NCBI RefSeq assembly: GCF_900104115.1
Contig: NZ_FNJM01000008.1
Location: forward strand, 1-64,000
Reading direction: 5' to 3'
DNA: 64,000 nucleotides
From: Clostridium gasigenes
GTDB taxonomy: Bacteria > Bacillota > Clostridia > Clostridiales > Clostridiaceae
A model generated the notes under the pieces. The model did no database searches, was not told the DNA's origin, and was given only the letters and a program-made list of their open reading frames with translations. This document shows positions 35,400 through 45,384 of this stretch, in pieces; within the stretch, counting starts at the first letter, position 1, and each line of letters opens with the position of its first letter. The position numbers were made by a program, and so were the translations under genes.

Positions 35400-36126
35400 G
35401 AAGAAAAAGCAGCAGGAAGGTGGACTTACAGGTGATGAATGGTTAGCTACATATGCAGATTGTATAACATTGCTACTTACATTTTTCGTGCTTTTATATG
35501 CAATGTCTAGTGTTGAACAAGAAAAAATGGATAGCTTATCACAAGCTTTTAAAACAGTTATGGCTGGTGAATCTGGAGATACTATAATGAAATATGATTT
35601 GTATAATGGAACGGTTCCGTTAATCGGTGGGGAGGAGGACATAGAAACTCCTGTTGATGACGCAGCAACAGCGCAACAACAAATGTATGATAATGTTAAA
35701 AAATTTGTTGAAGAAAATAATTTAGAGAAAGTAGTAGAGATAATTAATAGTGAAAGAGGAATTGTAATTCAATTAAGAGATAATATTTTATTTGAAACAT
35801 CAAGTTCAATATTAAGAGGCGATAGTAAAGAAGTACTTGGAAAAATAAATTCATTAATAGGATCAGTGCCCAATCAGATATTAGTAGAAGGACACACAGA
35901 TAACAGAGTTATTAATACCTCGAAGTTTCCATCAAATTGGGAGCTATCGGTAGATAGATCAGTAAATGTAGTAAGGTACTTTATAGAAAATATGGGGCAA
36001 AACCCAGCGAGATTTAGTGCAGCTGGATATGGGGAATATCAACCGGTAGCTGCAAATGATTCAGAAGAAAATATGGCGAAAAATAGAAGAGTTGATATAT
36101 TGATTATGGCAATTGATAACAATTAA
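35392..36126 (+). CDS. motB: Flagellar stator protein MotB
   Basis: The 244-residue peptidoglycan-anchored stator subunit. A basic N terminus leads to one membrane helix with the ion-carrying aspartate D23 (ATYADCITLLLTFFV). A plug/linker follows, then an OmpA-like domain (about 130-240) with VEGHTDNR, WELSVDRS and NRRVDI. Its coupling ion is not clear from sequence. Confidence 0.95.
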   Translation: MARKKKQQEGGLTGDEWLATYADCITLLLTFFVLLYAMSSVEQEKMDSLSQAFKTVMAGESGDTIMKYDLYNGTVPLIGGEEDIETPVDDAATAQQQMYDNVKKFVEENNLEKVVEIINSERGIVIQLRDNILFETSSSILRGDSKEVLGKINSLIGSVPNQILVEGHTDNRVINTSKFPSNWELSVDRSVNVVRYFIENMGQNPARFSAAGYGEYQPVAANDSEENMAKNRRVDILIMAIDNN

Positions 36127-36150
36127 TAAAAAAGTTTAAAGGAGAAAGAG

Positions 36151-36579
36151 ATGAGTAAAGGAAAAAAAATAATAGCGTTTATAGTTGTACTATTAGTAAT
36201 TGGAGGAGCTACCTTTGCAGGTGTATATTTTACATCAATGAAAGGTGGAGACACTGCAAAAGTAGTAGTTATAGAAGAAATAACTAGTGAAGTTGGAGAA
36301 GTATTTGTAAACTTAAGTGATACGGATGCGAAAAGATATGTTAAATTAAAATTATCAATAGGGTTTGATGAAAAAAATAAAGAGTTAACTGCGGAAGTTG
36401 AAAAAAAGCATGCAGTAATAAGAGATGTTGTTGTACATTATTTTGAATCTTGCACTGTAGAAAATTTGGAAGCAGCAAATGAAGAGGCTTTAAAAAGTGA
36501 GTTAATTAAAAGGTTAAATCAAAAACTAACAAAGGGTGTAATTTTAAATGTTTATATAACAGAGAAAATTGTACAATAA
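36151..36579 (+). CDS. fliL: Flagellar basal body-associated protein FliL
   Basis: A 142-residue single-pass membrane protein (helix about 6-27, ending FAGVYFTS) with the FliL periplasmic domain, including YVKLKLSIGFDEKNKEL and the final LNVYITEKIVQ. It encircles stators in other bacteria. AAAGGAG precedes the ATG. Confidence 0.92.
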   Translation: MSKGKKIIAFIVVLLVIGGATFAGVYFTSMKGGDTAKVVVIEEITSEVGEVFVNLSDTDAKRYVKLKLSIGFDEKNKELTAEVEKKHAVIRDVVVHYFESCTVENLEAANEEALKSELIKRLNQKLTKGVILNVYITEKIVQ

Positions 36580-36591
36580 AGGAAGCGTTAA

Positions 36592-36984
36592 ATGGATATT
36601 TTTATGATGATTATAAAATTAATAATATCATTAGCAATAATACTAGGATTAATACTTATACTATTTAATCTAAGTAATAAGAAGATTAATGATATTAATG
36701 ATAATAAATATATTAATGTAATAGATAAAGTTCAAATCTCAAAAGATAGCTACATATTAATTGTGAAAATAGGGAAAAAAGGATATGTCATGTCATCATC
36801 TGAAGGAAAAACAGAAAAGTTAGAAGATTTATCTGAAGAGGAAATGATTAATATACAAAAAGAAAAATTAAAAAGATTTGAAGAAACAAATATTAAATAT
36901 GAAAATACAATTAATTTAATAAAAGAAAGAGCTTTAAAACTAAAAAAGAAGATTTGTGGCGGGGGTAAAGGAAATGAAAAATAA
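36592..36984 (+). CDS. fliO: Flagellar biosynthetic protein FliO (FliZ)
   Basis: A 130-residue protein with one N-terminal membrane helix (about 4-27) and the FliO strand region VIDKVQISKDSYILIVKIGKKGYVM, then a Lys/Glu-rich helix. FliO helps assemble FliP. It overlaps fliP by 11 bp. FliO is poorly conserved, so the call leans on fold pattern and its position before fliP. Confidence 0.85.
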   Translation: MDIFMMIIKLIISLAIILGLILILFNLSNKKINDINDNKYINVIDKVQISKDSYILIVKIGKKGYVMSSSEGKTEKLEDLSEEEMINIQKEKLKRFEETNIKYENTINLIKERALKLKKKICGGGKGNEK

Positions 36985-37750
36985 AAAGAAGTATTTAGGT
37001 ATTATGTTAATAGCATTTGCAATAGTAACAATATTTTTCACAACGAAAGCCTTTGCAGCACCAAATACGGTTGATATACCAGATGTTAATATTTCTTTAG
37101 GGGGAGAGGGTACTCCTAAAGATTATGTAGATAATATAAAACTTTTAATATTTTTAACTATTTTAACATTATTACCATCAGTAATAATGATGGCAACTTG
37201 TTTTACAAGAATAGTAGTTGTATTTTCATTTTTAAAAGGTGCATTAGGGGCTCAACAATCAATACCTAATCAAGTTTTAATAGGGATTTCATTGTTTTTA
37301 ACAATATTTATAATGCAACCAGTTTATACAACTATAAATGATAATGCATTTAAACCATTTATGGAAAACACTATAAATCAAGATCAAGCTTTTGAGGCAG
37401 GAGCAAAACCTTTAAGAGAGTTTATGCTTAAAGAAACAAGGCAGAAGGATTTAGAATTATTTATTGAAACTTCTAAAATAAATAAAGAAGAGGTAACAAG
37501 GGAGAATGTGCCGTTATATGTTGTGGTACCAGCTTTTGCAATAAGTGAACTTAAAACCGCCTTTGAAATAGGGTTTTTATTATTTTTACCATTTTTAATT
37601 ATAGATATGGTAGTTGCAAGTGTACTAATGTCTATGGGGATGTTTATGCTTCCACCAGTTATGATAGCACTACCTTTTAAATTATTATTATTTGTAATGG
37701 TAGATGGATGGTATTTAATTACAAGAGCATTAGTATTAAGTTTTGGGTGA
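36974..37750 (+). CDS. fliP: Flagellar export gate protein FliP
   Basis: A 258-residue core subunit of the export gate, with a cleavable-looking signal sequence ending FAA. Further membrane helices follow, with TCFTRIVVVFSFLKGALGAQ, FEIGFLLFLPFLIIDMVVAS and MLPPVMIALPFKLLLFV. ATG 36974 is preferred over GTG 36956, as GGGGG at 36961-36965 lies just upstream. Confidence 0.95.
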   Translation: MKNKKKYLGIMLIAFAIVTIFFTTKAFAAPNTVDIPDVNISLGGEGTPKDYVDNIKLLIFLTILTLLPSVIMMATCFTRIVVVFSFLKGALGAQQSIPNQVLIGISLFLTIFIMQPVYTTINDNAFKPFMENTINQDQAFEAGAKPLREFMLKETRQKDLELFIETSKINKEEVTRENVPLYVVVPAFAISELKTAFEIGFLLFLPFLIIDMVVASVLMSMGMFMLPPVMIALPFKLLLFVMVDGWYLITRALVLSFG

Positions 37751-37761
37751 GGTGACTTATA

Positions 37762-38031
37762 ATGAGTGAGAATTTAATAATAGGAATAGTTAAAGATGCT
37801 CTTTTCACATCAATGAAAATGGCAGGTCCAATACTACTAGTATCTATAGTAGTAGGTCTTATAATAAGTATTTTTCAAGCTACAACACAAATACAGGAAC
37901 AGACTTTAACATTTGTTCCAAAACTTATAGGGGTAGCTGCGGTAGGTCTTTTAACAGCAAGTTTTATGCTTCATACAATAGTAGGATTTACAGAAAGAAT
38001 ATTTGAATTAATAATTAAAATATCTACATAG
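37762..38031 (+). CDS. fliQ: Flagellar export gate protein FliQ
   Basis: An 89-residue protein with two membrane helices separated by the FQATTQIQEQTLTFVPK loop, the invariant FliQ signature. It starts twelve bases after fliP with GAGGTGA. Confidence 0.95.
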   Translation: MSENLIIGIVKDALFTSMKMAGPILLVSIVVGLIISIFQATTQIQEQTLTFVPKLIGVAAVGLLTASFMLHTIVGFTERIFELIIKIST

Positions 38032-38042
38032 GGGGCATTTAA

Positions 38043-39878
38043 ATGGTTAATATAGCCCAGTTTTTAGCCCTTTTCTTTATATTTATAAGAGTAACTAGCT
38101 TTTTTGCAATTACAAAGGTGTTTTTTCCAAATGGCACACCTCCAACAATGAAAATGTTTTTTGCATTAATTTTTTCAATAACACTAGTTGGAGGAATAGA
38201 TACTAAAGCGATAGAGGCAATAACAAATAACTACATATTAATTACATACATAATTTCAGAAATAACAACAGGATTAATACTTGGTTTAATAACTAATGTA
38301 GCTTTTGAAGTAGTTATTATGGCAGGTAGTTTTATGGATGTTCATATAGGGCTTAGTATGATTAGCGTATTAGATCCTAATAGTAAATCTAATACATCAA
38401 TAACAGGTAATTTACTACACTTTATCGCAATGATAGTATTTTTTTCTATAAATGGACATCATATGTTAATAAAATCTTTAATTGAAAGTTTTATGTTAGT
38501 TCCACTTGGTCATACCATAGTAAGTGGAGAATCCATGATGGCACTAATAGAAATAATAACAAAATATTTCGTAATAGGATTGAAAATTGCAATACCAATT
38601 GTATTGATAATTATAATAACTGATCTTTGTATGGGACTTATATCAAGAGCAGTACCACAGATTAATGTAATGATTCTTGGTATGCCAGTTAAAATAGTAG
38701 TAGGACTTATATCTATAACAATCGCATTACCAATAATAATAAAAATATTTATTAGTGGAATTAGTTCATTGCCAGAAATATACAGGAAGATAATTGGATT
38801 AATGCCTGTGGTATTTATATTTGCAGCAGAAGAAAAGACTGAAGAAGCAACCTCCAAGAAAAAGCAAGATTCAAGAAAAAAAGGTCAAATTGCAAGAAGT
38901 AAAGATATAGGGTTAGCTTTAACTATGGCAGCTTGTACATTGGTGATTATAGCTTTAAGTGGGTTTTTAATATCTGGATTAAAAGGAAATGTAATTTACT
39001 TTTTAGGAGATAATCTTTTAATGGAGTTAACAGAAACAAGCATTAAAGCAATAAGTTTGACAGTAGTAGGAAGGATAGCTATGGGGATATTACCAGTAGC
39101 ACTTCCAATAATGCTAGCTGGAGTATTTGCTAGCTTAATGCAAACTGGTTTTTTAGTAACAGGGGAACCTATTAAACCATCACTTGGAAAGCTAAATCCT
39201 ATAAAGGGTTTTAAAAATATGTTTTCTAAGAAAACATTAGTAGAACTTGTAAAGAACCTAGTAATGATATCTATAGTTGGTTTTATTGGATACAAGTATA
39301 TTGCTGATAATTTCGATAAAATAATGCAGGTTAGCAATTTATATTTACCAACAATTGGTATTGAAATAAAATCATTAATTTTAGGGATTTTTAAAAAAAT
39401 AACATTGCTACTTGTAACATTAGCAGCAATAGATTATTTTGTTCAATTTAGACTGCATAATAAAGAATTAAGAATGTCTAAGCAAGAAGTAAAAGAAGAG
39501 TATAAGCAAATGGAGGGCGATCCTCAATTAAAGGCTAAAATAAAACAAAGACAAAAAGAAATGTCTCAAAATAGAATGATGCAATCAGTAGCAGATGCTA
39601 CAGTTATTATTACAAACCCAACACATATAGCAATTGCTATAAAATATGTAGAGGGACAAATGGAAGCCCCGAAGCTTGTTGCAAAGGGAGCAGAAAATAT
39701 AGCTATTAAAATAAAGGAATTAGCCAAAGAGGCTGATATACCTATTATAGAAAACAAACCGCTAGCAAGGCTAATTTATCAAGAAGTTGAGTTAGAACAA
39801 GATATACCTCAAGAAATGTATCAAGCTGTGGCTGAAATTTTAGCTATGATATACAAGTTAAAGCAAAAGAAAAAATAA
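38043..39878 (+). CDS. fliR-flhB: FliR-FlhB fusion protein
   Basis: One 611-residue frame joins two export-gate proteins. Residues 1 to about 255 are FliR (six membrane helices, EVVIMAGSFMDVHIGLSM). From about 262, EEKTEEATSKKKQDSRKKGQ opens FlhB, with four helices and the cytoplasmic autocleavage motif N525-P-T-H. The junction has no stop or frameshift. Such fusions are known in some Clostridium and place FlhB next to FliR, as in the FliPQR-FlhB structure. After NPTH cleavage the C-terminal FlhB domain would still be released. Confidence 0.95.
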   Translation: MVNIAQFLALFFIFIRVTSFFAITKVFFPNGTPPTMKMFFALIFSITLVGGIDTKAIEAITNNYILITYIISEITTGLILGLITNVAFEVVIMAGSFMDVHIGLSMISVLDPNSKSNTSITGNLLHFIAMIVFFSINGHHMLIKSLIESFMLVPLGHTIVSGESMMALIEIITKYFVIGLKIAIPIVLIIIITDLCMGLISRAVPQINVMILGMPVKIVVGLISITIALPIIIKIFISGISSLPEIYRKIIGLMPVVFIFAAEEKTEEATSKKKQDSRKKGQIARSKDIGLALTMAACTLVIIALSGFLISGLKGNVIYFLGDNLLMELTETSIKAISLTVVGRIAMGILPVALPIMLAGVFASLMQTGFLVTGEPIKPSLGKLNPIKGFKNMFSKKTLVELVKNLVMISIVGFIGYKYIADNFDKIMQVSNLYLPTIGIEIKSLILGIFKKITLLLVTLAAIDYFVQFRLHNKELRMSKQEVKEEYKQMEGDPQLKAKIKQRQKEMSQNRMMQSVADATVIITNPTHIAIAIKYVEGQMEAPKLVAKGAENIAIKIKELAKEADIPIIENKPLARLIYQEVELEQDIPQEMYQAVAEILAMIYKLKQKKK

Positions 39879-39905
39879 CTCTACTAAGAAAAGGATGTGA
39901 TTTTG

Positions 39906-41969
39906 GTGATTTCGGATAATAAGTTTAAGTTAAAACAGAATCTAGATATACTAGTTGCCTTTGGGGTTCTTGGAATAGTCATGATGATAATAATTCCAAT
40001 ACCAAAGCCAATGCTAGATATTTTATTAGCTTTTAATATTACACTTTCGGCTGTAATAATACTAATAACAATGTTTACAACTAATGTATTGCAGATGTCA
40101 GTGTTTCCAACACTACTACTTGTAACTACATTAATTAGGCTAGGTCTTAATGTGTCATCAACTAGATTAATTTTAACAGAGGCAGATGCAGGATCAATTA
40201 TTGCAGCATTTGGAGATTTTGTTATTAGAGGAAATTATGTAGTTGGTATAATTATATTCCTTATTATAGTAATAATACAATTTATGGTTATTACAAGTGG
40301 ATCATCAAGAGTATCTGAAGTAGCAGCTAGATTTACATTAGATGCTATGCCTGGTAAACAAATGAGTATAGATGCAGATTTAAACTCAGGTCTTATAGAT
40401 GAAATAATGGCAAAGAAAAGAAGACAAGATTTGCAAGCAGAAGCAGATTTTTATGGGGCAATGGATGGGGCATCTAAGTTTGTTAAGGGAGATGCAGTCG
40501 CAGGTATAATAATTACTATAATAAATATTATAGCAGGAATTATTATTGGGGTAATGCAACTTAAGATGTCAGTTGCAGACGCTGCTGAATTATATACAAA
40601 GCTTACAATTGGAGATGGACTTGTAAGTCAAATACCAGCACTTTTAATATCAACAGCAGCGGGTTTATTAGTAACTCGTTCTGGATCTTCTGAAAATTTT
40701 GGTAAAACAATTACTAAACAACTTACAGCATTTCCAGTTGCAACAGCAATAGCATCTGCTGTAATATTTGCATTAGGATTAGTTCCAGGTATGCCTAAGA
40801 TACCATTTTTTTCTGTAGCAGCAGCTGTAGGATATTTATCTTATGCACTATATAAGGATGAATCTGAAAAAGAAGAAATGGAAATTGCAAAAGTTGAAGA
40901 AGAATATACTGAAATGGAAAGAAAAGAACCTGAAAATGTTATGGATTTAATTCATGTAGAACCTATGGAAGTAGAAATTGGATATGGGTTAATTCCACTT
41001 GCAGATGAATCTACAGGTGGAGACTTACTTCAAAGAATTGCATCTGTTAGAAGACAGTGTGCTATTGAAATGGGGATAGTTGTACAACCTATAAGAATAA
41101 GAGATAACTTGCAACTAAAAACAAATGAGTATGTTATTAAAATAAGAGGAACTGTAGTTGCAGCCTCAGAGCTTATGCCAAATATGTTGCTTTGTATGGA
41201 TCCATCAGGAGATAATTCAAGCATTGCAGGGATAAGAGCAATAGAGCCAACCTTTAACTTGCCAGCAACTTGGATAAATAAGGATCAAAGGGAAGAGGCT
41301 GAAATAAAGGGATTAACAGTAGTGGATCCAACAACCGTTATGGTAACTCATTTAACAGAAACTATAAAATCACATTCATATGAATTACTAGGTAGACAAG
41401 AAGTTAAATTAGTAGTTGATAATACAAGAGAGAAATATAGTGCTGTTGTAGATGAGTTAATTCCAGATTTAATGACAATTGGAGAACTTCAAAAGGTATT
41501 ACAAAATCTTTTAAAAGAGAAAGTTCCAATAAAAGATATGGTTACAATTATGGAGTCTCTTGCAGATAACTCAAGAATTACAAAAGATTTAGAACTTTTA
41601 ACTGAATATGTAAGGTTTGCACTTGGAAGAACAATTTGCAATCAAATTATAGATGAAAATAGAAGTGTAGTAGTAGTTACGCTGTCACCACAAATAGAAG
41701 AAATAATAGCAGCTAATGTTCAAAAATCTATGCAGGGATCATTTCCAGCAGTAGATCCAGATACTACAACTAGAATTTTAGATAGTATAAAAAATACTGT
41801 GGAAATAGTTTACTTCTTTAATAATCAACCAGTTATTTTAGTTTCTCCAAATATTCGTTGTGTATTTAGGAAGCTTATAGAAATGGTATTTCCTCATATA
41901 ATGGTAATTTCATTAAATGAAATACCAAATGATGTAGAAATAAGAACTGAGGGAGTTGTATCTTTATAA
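39906..41969 (+). CDS. flhA: Flagellar export protein FlhA
   Basis: FlhA uses the ion gradient and docks export substrates. The sequence has eight predicted membrane helices in residues 1-310, the FHIPEP region (RFTLDAMPGKQMSIDADL) and a C-terminal cytosolic domain from about 330. I prefer GTG 39906, eight bases after the AAGGATG ribosome-site core. TTG 39903 and GTG 39897 are also in frame. Length about 687, normal for FlhA. Confidence 0.95.
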   Translation: MISDNKFKLKQNLDILVAFGVLGIVMMIIIPIPKPMLDILLAFNITLSAVIILITMFTTNVLQMSVFPTLLLVTTLIRLGLNVSSTRLILTEADAGSIIAAFGDFVIRGNYVVGIIIFLIIVIIQFMVITSGSSRVSEVAARFTLDAMPGKQMSIDADLNSGLIDEIMAKKRRQDLQAEADFYGAMDGASKFVKGDAVAGIIITIINIIAGIIIGVMQLKMSVADAAELYTKLTIGDGLVSQIPALLISTAAGLLVTRSGSSENFGKTITKQLTAFPVATAIASAVIFALGLVPGMPKIPFFSVAAAVGYLSYALYKDESEKEEMEIAKVEEEYTEMERKEPENVMDLIHVEPMEVEIGYGLIPLADESTGGDLLQRIASVRRQCAIEMGIVVQPIRIRDNLQLKTNEYVIKIRGTVVAASELMPNMLLCMDPSGDNSSIAGIRAIEPTFNLPATWINKDQREEAEIKGLTVVDPTTVMVTHLTETIKSHSYELLGRQEVKLVVDNTREKYSAVVDELIPDLMTIGELQKVLQNLLKEKVPIKDMVTIMESLADNSRITKDLELLTEYVRFALGRTICNQIIDENRSVVVVTLSPQIEEIIAANVQKSMQGSFPAVDPDTTTRILDSIKNTVEIVYFFNNQPVILVSPNIRCVFRKLIEMVFPHIMVISLNEIPNDVEIRTEGVVSL

Positions 41970-43120
41970 TGATAATTAAGAAATATACAGTTAAAAGTAT
42001 GAATGAAGCATTAACTAGAATAAGATATGAATTAGGTAAAGATGCAATTATAATAAGTCAAAGGAAAATTAAATCTCCTGGATTTAAAGGATATTTTTCT
42101 CCTAAGTTAATAGAGGTAACAGCTGCTTTGGAAAATAATAAAAAAGCAGTTAAAGCTGAAAAAGAAGAAGAAGAGGACGAATCCTTTAAGGAGTCCTTAG
42201 AAGGACTTAAAAAACTTATGGATATTGAAGAATTAAATAATAAAGATACTTTAAGTGTAAAATCTAAAGAATTAGAAAAAAGTAGTGAAGAAGATAGTAA
42301 GCTTACAGAAGAAGTAAGGGAAATGAAAGAGCTTTTAAATAAAGTTATTAAAAATACATCAAAAGAAGAAGAGAAAGATTTATCAGTTGAATTTATGAAA
42401 GAAATAGATATAAATGAAAAATATTTTAAAGAGATAAAGCAGAACTGTTCAGAGGATTTTGATATTTTTAAAGAAGATTTTAAAAAAATATTAAATTCTA
42501 AAATTCAAATAAATAGTGAAGATTTACTTGGAAGAGTAGTTCTAGTTGGGCCAACAGGAGTTGGTAAAACTACAACTATTGCAAAACTTGCAGGTAGGCT
42601 TGCGTTAATAGAAAAAAAGAAAGTAGGATTAATAACTATAGACACCTATAGAATTGGTGCTGTAGATCAATTGAAAACCTATGCAGAAATTATGAATCTA
42701 CCATTTAAAGTTGTAAACACAATTAAAGAAATGGAGTCGTCTGTAGAAGCTTTAAGCTATTGCGATGTTATATTAATTGATACAACGGGAAGAAGTAGCA
42801 AAAATACAATGCAGATTTCAGAGCTTAGAGCATACGTACAAAATGCAAAACCAGACCATACAGCGTTAGTACTAAGTGGAACAACTAAAAATAGAGATAT
42901 AGATACAATTTTAAGTGGATATGAAGAGCTTAAATATGATAAAATAATTATAACAAAGCTTGATGAAACAACAGTTTATGGAGGAATATTCAATATTATA
43001 AATAAAGCGAATAAACCAGTTTCATTTATAACAACGGGCCAAAATGTACCAGATGATATTAAGGTTCCTACTAAAGACCGATTAATTAAATTAATAATCG
43101 GGGAGGAAACCATATGTTAG
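41969..43120 (+). CDS. flhF: Flagellar SRP-like GTPase FlhF
   Basis: The 383-residue protein has an acidic, variable B region and then the NG domain with G1 GPTGVGKT (about 194-201), IDTYRIGAVDQL and the G4-like TKLDET. FlhF sets flagellar number and place together with FlhG. It begins on the last base of the flhA stop (TAATG) and overlaps flhG by 7 bp. Confidence 0.93.
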   Translation: MIIKKYTVKSMNEALTRIRYELGKDAIIISQRKIKSPGFKGYFSPKLIEVTAALENNKKAVKAEKEEEEDESFKESLEGLKKLMDIEELNNKDTLSVKSKELEKSSEEDSKLTEEVREMKELLNKVIKNTSKEEEKDLSVEFMKEIDINEKYFKEIKQNCSEDFDIFKEDFKKILNSKIQINSEDLLGRVVLVGPTGVGKTTTIAKLAGRLALIEKKKVGLITIDTYRIGAVDQLKTYAEIMNLPFKVVNTIKEMESSVEALSYCDVILIDTTGRSSKNTMQISELRAYVQNAKPDHTALVLSGTTKNRDIDTILSGYEELKYDKIIITKLDETTVYGGIFNIINKANKPVSFITTGQNVPDDIKVPTKDRLIKLIIGEETIC

Positions 43121-43980
43121 ATCAAGCTGAAAGCTTAAGAAGACTGGCAAGTGGTGAAAAAAATGATTTTAATAATAGAAAAAAAGCAAGAATAATAACT
43201 ATAACATCTGGAAAAGGTGGAGTTGGTAAAAGCAATTTCGTTGTTAATTTAGCTATTTCTCTTCAAAGGCAGGGTCAAAAAGTAATGATTTTTGATGCTG
43301 ATATAGGAATGGGAAATGATGATGTTTTAATGGGAATATATCCGAAATATAATGTGCTAGATCTTATGAAAGGCGGCATGTCAATTGAAGATGTTTTAGT
43401 TGATGGACCAGAGGGAATAAAGTTATTACCTGGTGGTTCAGGATTAAACAATATAGAAGATCTTCAGCAAAATGAAAGAGAAGGATTTCTTGAAAAAATA
43501 GAAAATATAGAGGGCTTTGATTATATATTTATTGATACAGGAGCTGGAATAAGTAGAAGTGTATTGGCATTTATTGCCTGTGCAGATGATGTAATTATAG
43601 TAACTACACCAGAGCCAACATCACTAACTGATGCATATAGCTTGTTAAAAGCAGTAAAATACTTTAAAATAAATAAAGATACAAGCATAGTTGTAAATAG
43701 AACTTTTCATAAAGGGGAAGGCGAAGAAACTTTCTTTAAATTTCAAAGAGCAGTAGGAAGATTTCTAAAATTGGAAACTAAATATTTAGGCTGTATTGAT
43801 GATGATAGAAAGTTAGTTATGGCAGTAAGAGAGCAAAGTCCAGTTGTAATATCTTACCCAAACAGTAACGCAGCAAAGTGTATAAAAGATATAAGTAAAA
43901 AAATAATAAATGAAAAAAGACAGCAAAAAGGTTCCGGAGTTGAAGGGCTATTTAAAAGACTTTTTAATATATTTTCATAG
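43114..43980 (+). CDS. flhG: MinD-like ATPase FlhG (FleN/YlxH)
   Basis: A 288-residue ParA/MinD-type ATPase with deviant Walker A GKGGVGKS (33-40), DADIGMGNDDVLMG and FIDTGAGI. The short N-terminal DQAESLRRLA segment matches the DQAxxLR motif that stimulates the FlhF GTPase. The C-terminal basic helix (GVEGLFKRLFNIFS) is a membrane-targeting sequence. Confidence 0.93.
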   Translation: MLDQAESLRRLASGEKNDFNNRKKARIITITSGKGGVGKSNFVVNLAISLQRQGQKVMIFDADIGMGNDDVLMGIYPKYNVLDLMKGGMSIEDVLVDGPEGIKLLPGGSGLNNIEDLQQNEREGFLEKIENIEGFDYIFIDTGAGISRSVLAFIACADDVIIVTTPEPTSLTDAYSLLKAVKYFKINKDTSIVVNRTFHKGEGEETFFKFQRAVGRFLKLETKYLGCIDDDRKLVMAVREQSPVVISYPNSNAAKCIKDISKKIINEKRQQKGSGVEGLFKRLFNIFS

Positions 43981-43990
43981 GGGTGTTATA

Positions 43991-44632
43991 GTGAAAAAAT
44001 TTGATGTGGTTATAAATAGTAAATTAGAGGTTAAGTGGGCAGATGGAATTTACAAAACTTTGGTTCAAGATAGTAATAGTAAAAATATATTAATTAGTAT
44101 TCCAGTAGTAGGTGGAGTATATCTTACATTGAAAACGGGTGAAGAAATAGAACTAGTTTATTATGATAATGGAGAAAATATATTCAGCTTTAAATGTAGA
44201 GTAATAAATAGAATAAAAGAAAATAATATATCTTACTATAGTATTACATTACCATATGATGTAATTAAGATTCAAAGACGTAATTATGTACGTGTTGATA
44301 CAGTTCAAGTAATTAAGGATATAAAAAAATATGAGAAAGAAACGAATGGACAAGCAGATGATAAAATTTCTAATGCATTATTATTAGACCTAAGTGGCGG
44401 AGGTATGAGAATAAAGTTAAGAGAAAAGCTTGAAAAAAGTGATGTAATAAGTGCAAAGATAGGTAGTGAAAATGAGGAAGTTTTAATAAAAGGGAAAATT
44501 GTAAGGGTGGATATAACCGAAGATAAAAGATACATTTATGGAATTAGTTTTGAAGAATTAGATAATAGGACAAGAGAAAGAATTATACAAATAGTTTTTA
44601 GAATTATGAGAGAACAAAGAAAATTACGATAA
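43991..44632 (+). CDS. PilZ-domain c-di-GMP receptor (YcgR-like flagellar brake)
   Basis: From GTG 43991 the protein has 213 residues. An N-terminal YcgR_2-type barrel comes first, then a PilZ domain with the c-di-GMP motifs RRNYVR (96-101) and DLSGGGMRI (133-141). Both motifs are complete, so it should bind c-di-GMP and slow the motor or stator. GGGGTG lies just before the start; an upstream ATG at 43910 is inside flhG. It lies between flhG and fliA, as in related Clostridium operons. Confidence 0.88.
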   Translation: MKKFDVVINSKLEVKWADGIYKTLVQDSNSKNILISIPVVGGVYLTLKTGEEIELVYYDNGENIFSFKCRVINRIKENNISYYSITLPYDVIKIQRRNYVRVDTVQVIKDIKKYEKETNGQADDKISNALLLDLSGGGMRIKLREKLEKSDVISAKIGSENEEVLIKGKIVRVDITEDKRYIYGISFEELDNRTRERIIQIVFRIMREQRKLR

Positions 44633-44645
44633 AAGGGGATAAGTT

Positions 44646-45371
44646 ATGGAGAGCCAAAGTCCAGTAATGTATAAAGAACAAATAATAGAAAAATATATTC
44701 CGTTAGTAAAATATTTAGCGTCTAGGGTTAGTATTGGGAAAACTAAATATATAGAATACGAAGATTTAGTAAGCTACGGTATTATTGGACTTATGGATGC
44801 TATTAGTAAATTTGATCCAACTAAGGGGATGAAGTTTTCTTCATATGCATCTATTAGAATTAGAGGATCTATGATTGATGAAATTAGAAAAAATAGACCT
44901 ATATCTAAAGGTGCTATGGATAAGCTTGCAAAATATAATGATAGTATTGAACGGCTTCAAAATAAGTTTATGAGAGAGCCAACTATAACAGAAATTGCTA
45001 AAGATTTAAATATGACACTATTTGAAGTTGGTGAAATTGAAAATTACATAAATTATATGTCTATTGTATCGCTAGAAACAATAATTTATTCAGAAGATGA
45101 TGATGTATCATTTATGGGTCTTGTAGAAGATAAAACAACACCAAGTCCTGAAGGGTCATTAGAAGAAAAAGAAAAATTAGATGTTTTAGCACAGTGTATA
45201 GAAAAGTTAAAAGAGAAAGATAGATTAGTTTTAAATTTATATTATTTTGAGGGATTAAATTTAAGAGAGATAGGAAATGTACTTGAAGTATCTGAGTCTA
45301 GAATATGTCAATTACATAGTAGAGCAATTAGAAATTTAAGGGTTATAATGGAAAAGGTTAAATATATATAA
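44646..45371 (+). CDS. fliA: RNA polymerase sigma-28 factor FliA (SigD/WhiG family)
   Basis: A 241-residue sigma factor with region 2 (YEDLVSYGIIGLMDAI, KFSSYASIRIRGSMIDEIR), region 3 (TITEIAKDLNM) and region 4 (LNLYYFEGLNLREIGNVLEVSES). It should direct the flagellin and maf promoters described at 273-298 and 20819-20844. No anti-sigma FlgM gene is in the window. AAAAGGGG precedes the ATG. Confidence 0.95.
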   Translation: MESQSPVMYKEQIIEKYIPLVKYLASRVSIGKTKYIEYEDLVSYGIIGLMDAISKFDPTKGMKFSSYASIRIRGSMIDEIRKNRPISKGAMDKLAKYNDSIERLQNKFMREPTITEIAKDLNMTLFEVGEIENYINYMSIVSLETIIYSEDDDVSFMGLVEDKTTPSPEGSLEEKEKLDVLAQCIEKLKEKDRLVLNLYYFEGLNLREIGNVLEVSESRICQLHSRAIRNLRVIMEKVKYI

Positions 45372-45384
45372 AAGAGGTATGGTA

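Noticed and set aside
38510..38857. Antisense frame opposite fliR
   Set aside because: Mirror of the membrane-helix codons of fliR-flhB, with no start signal or family features.
43910..43990. Upstream extension of the PilZ protein from ATG 43910
   Set aside because: The added 27 residues lie within flhG and have no ribosome site; GTG 43991 has a good one.
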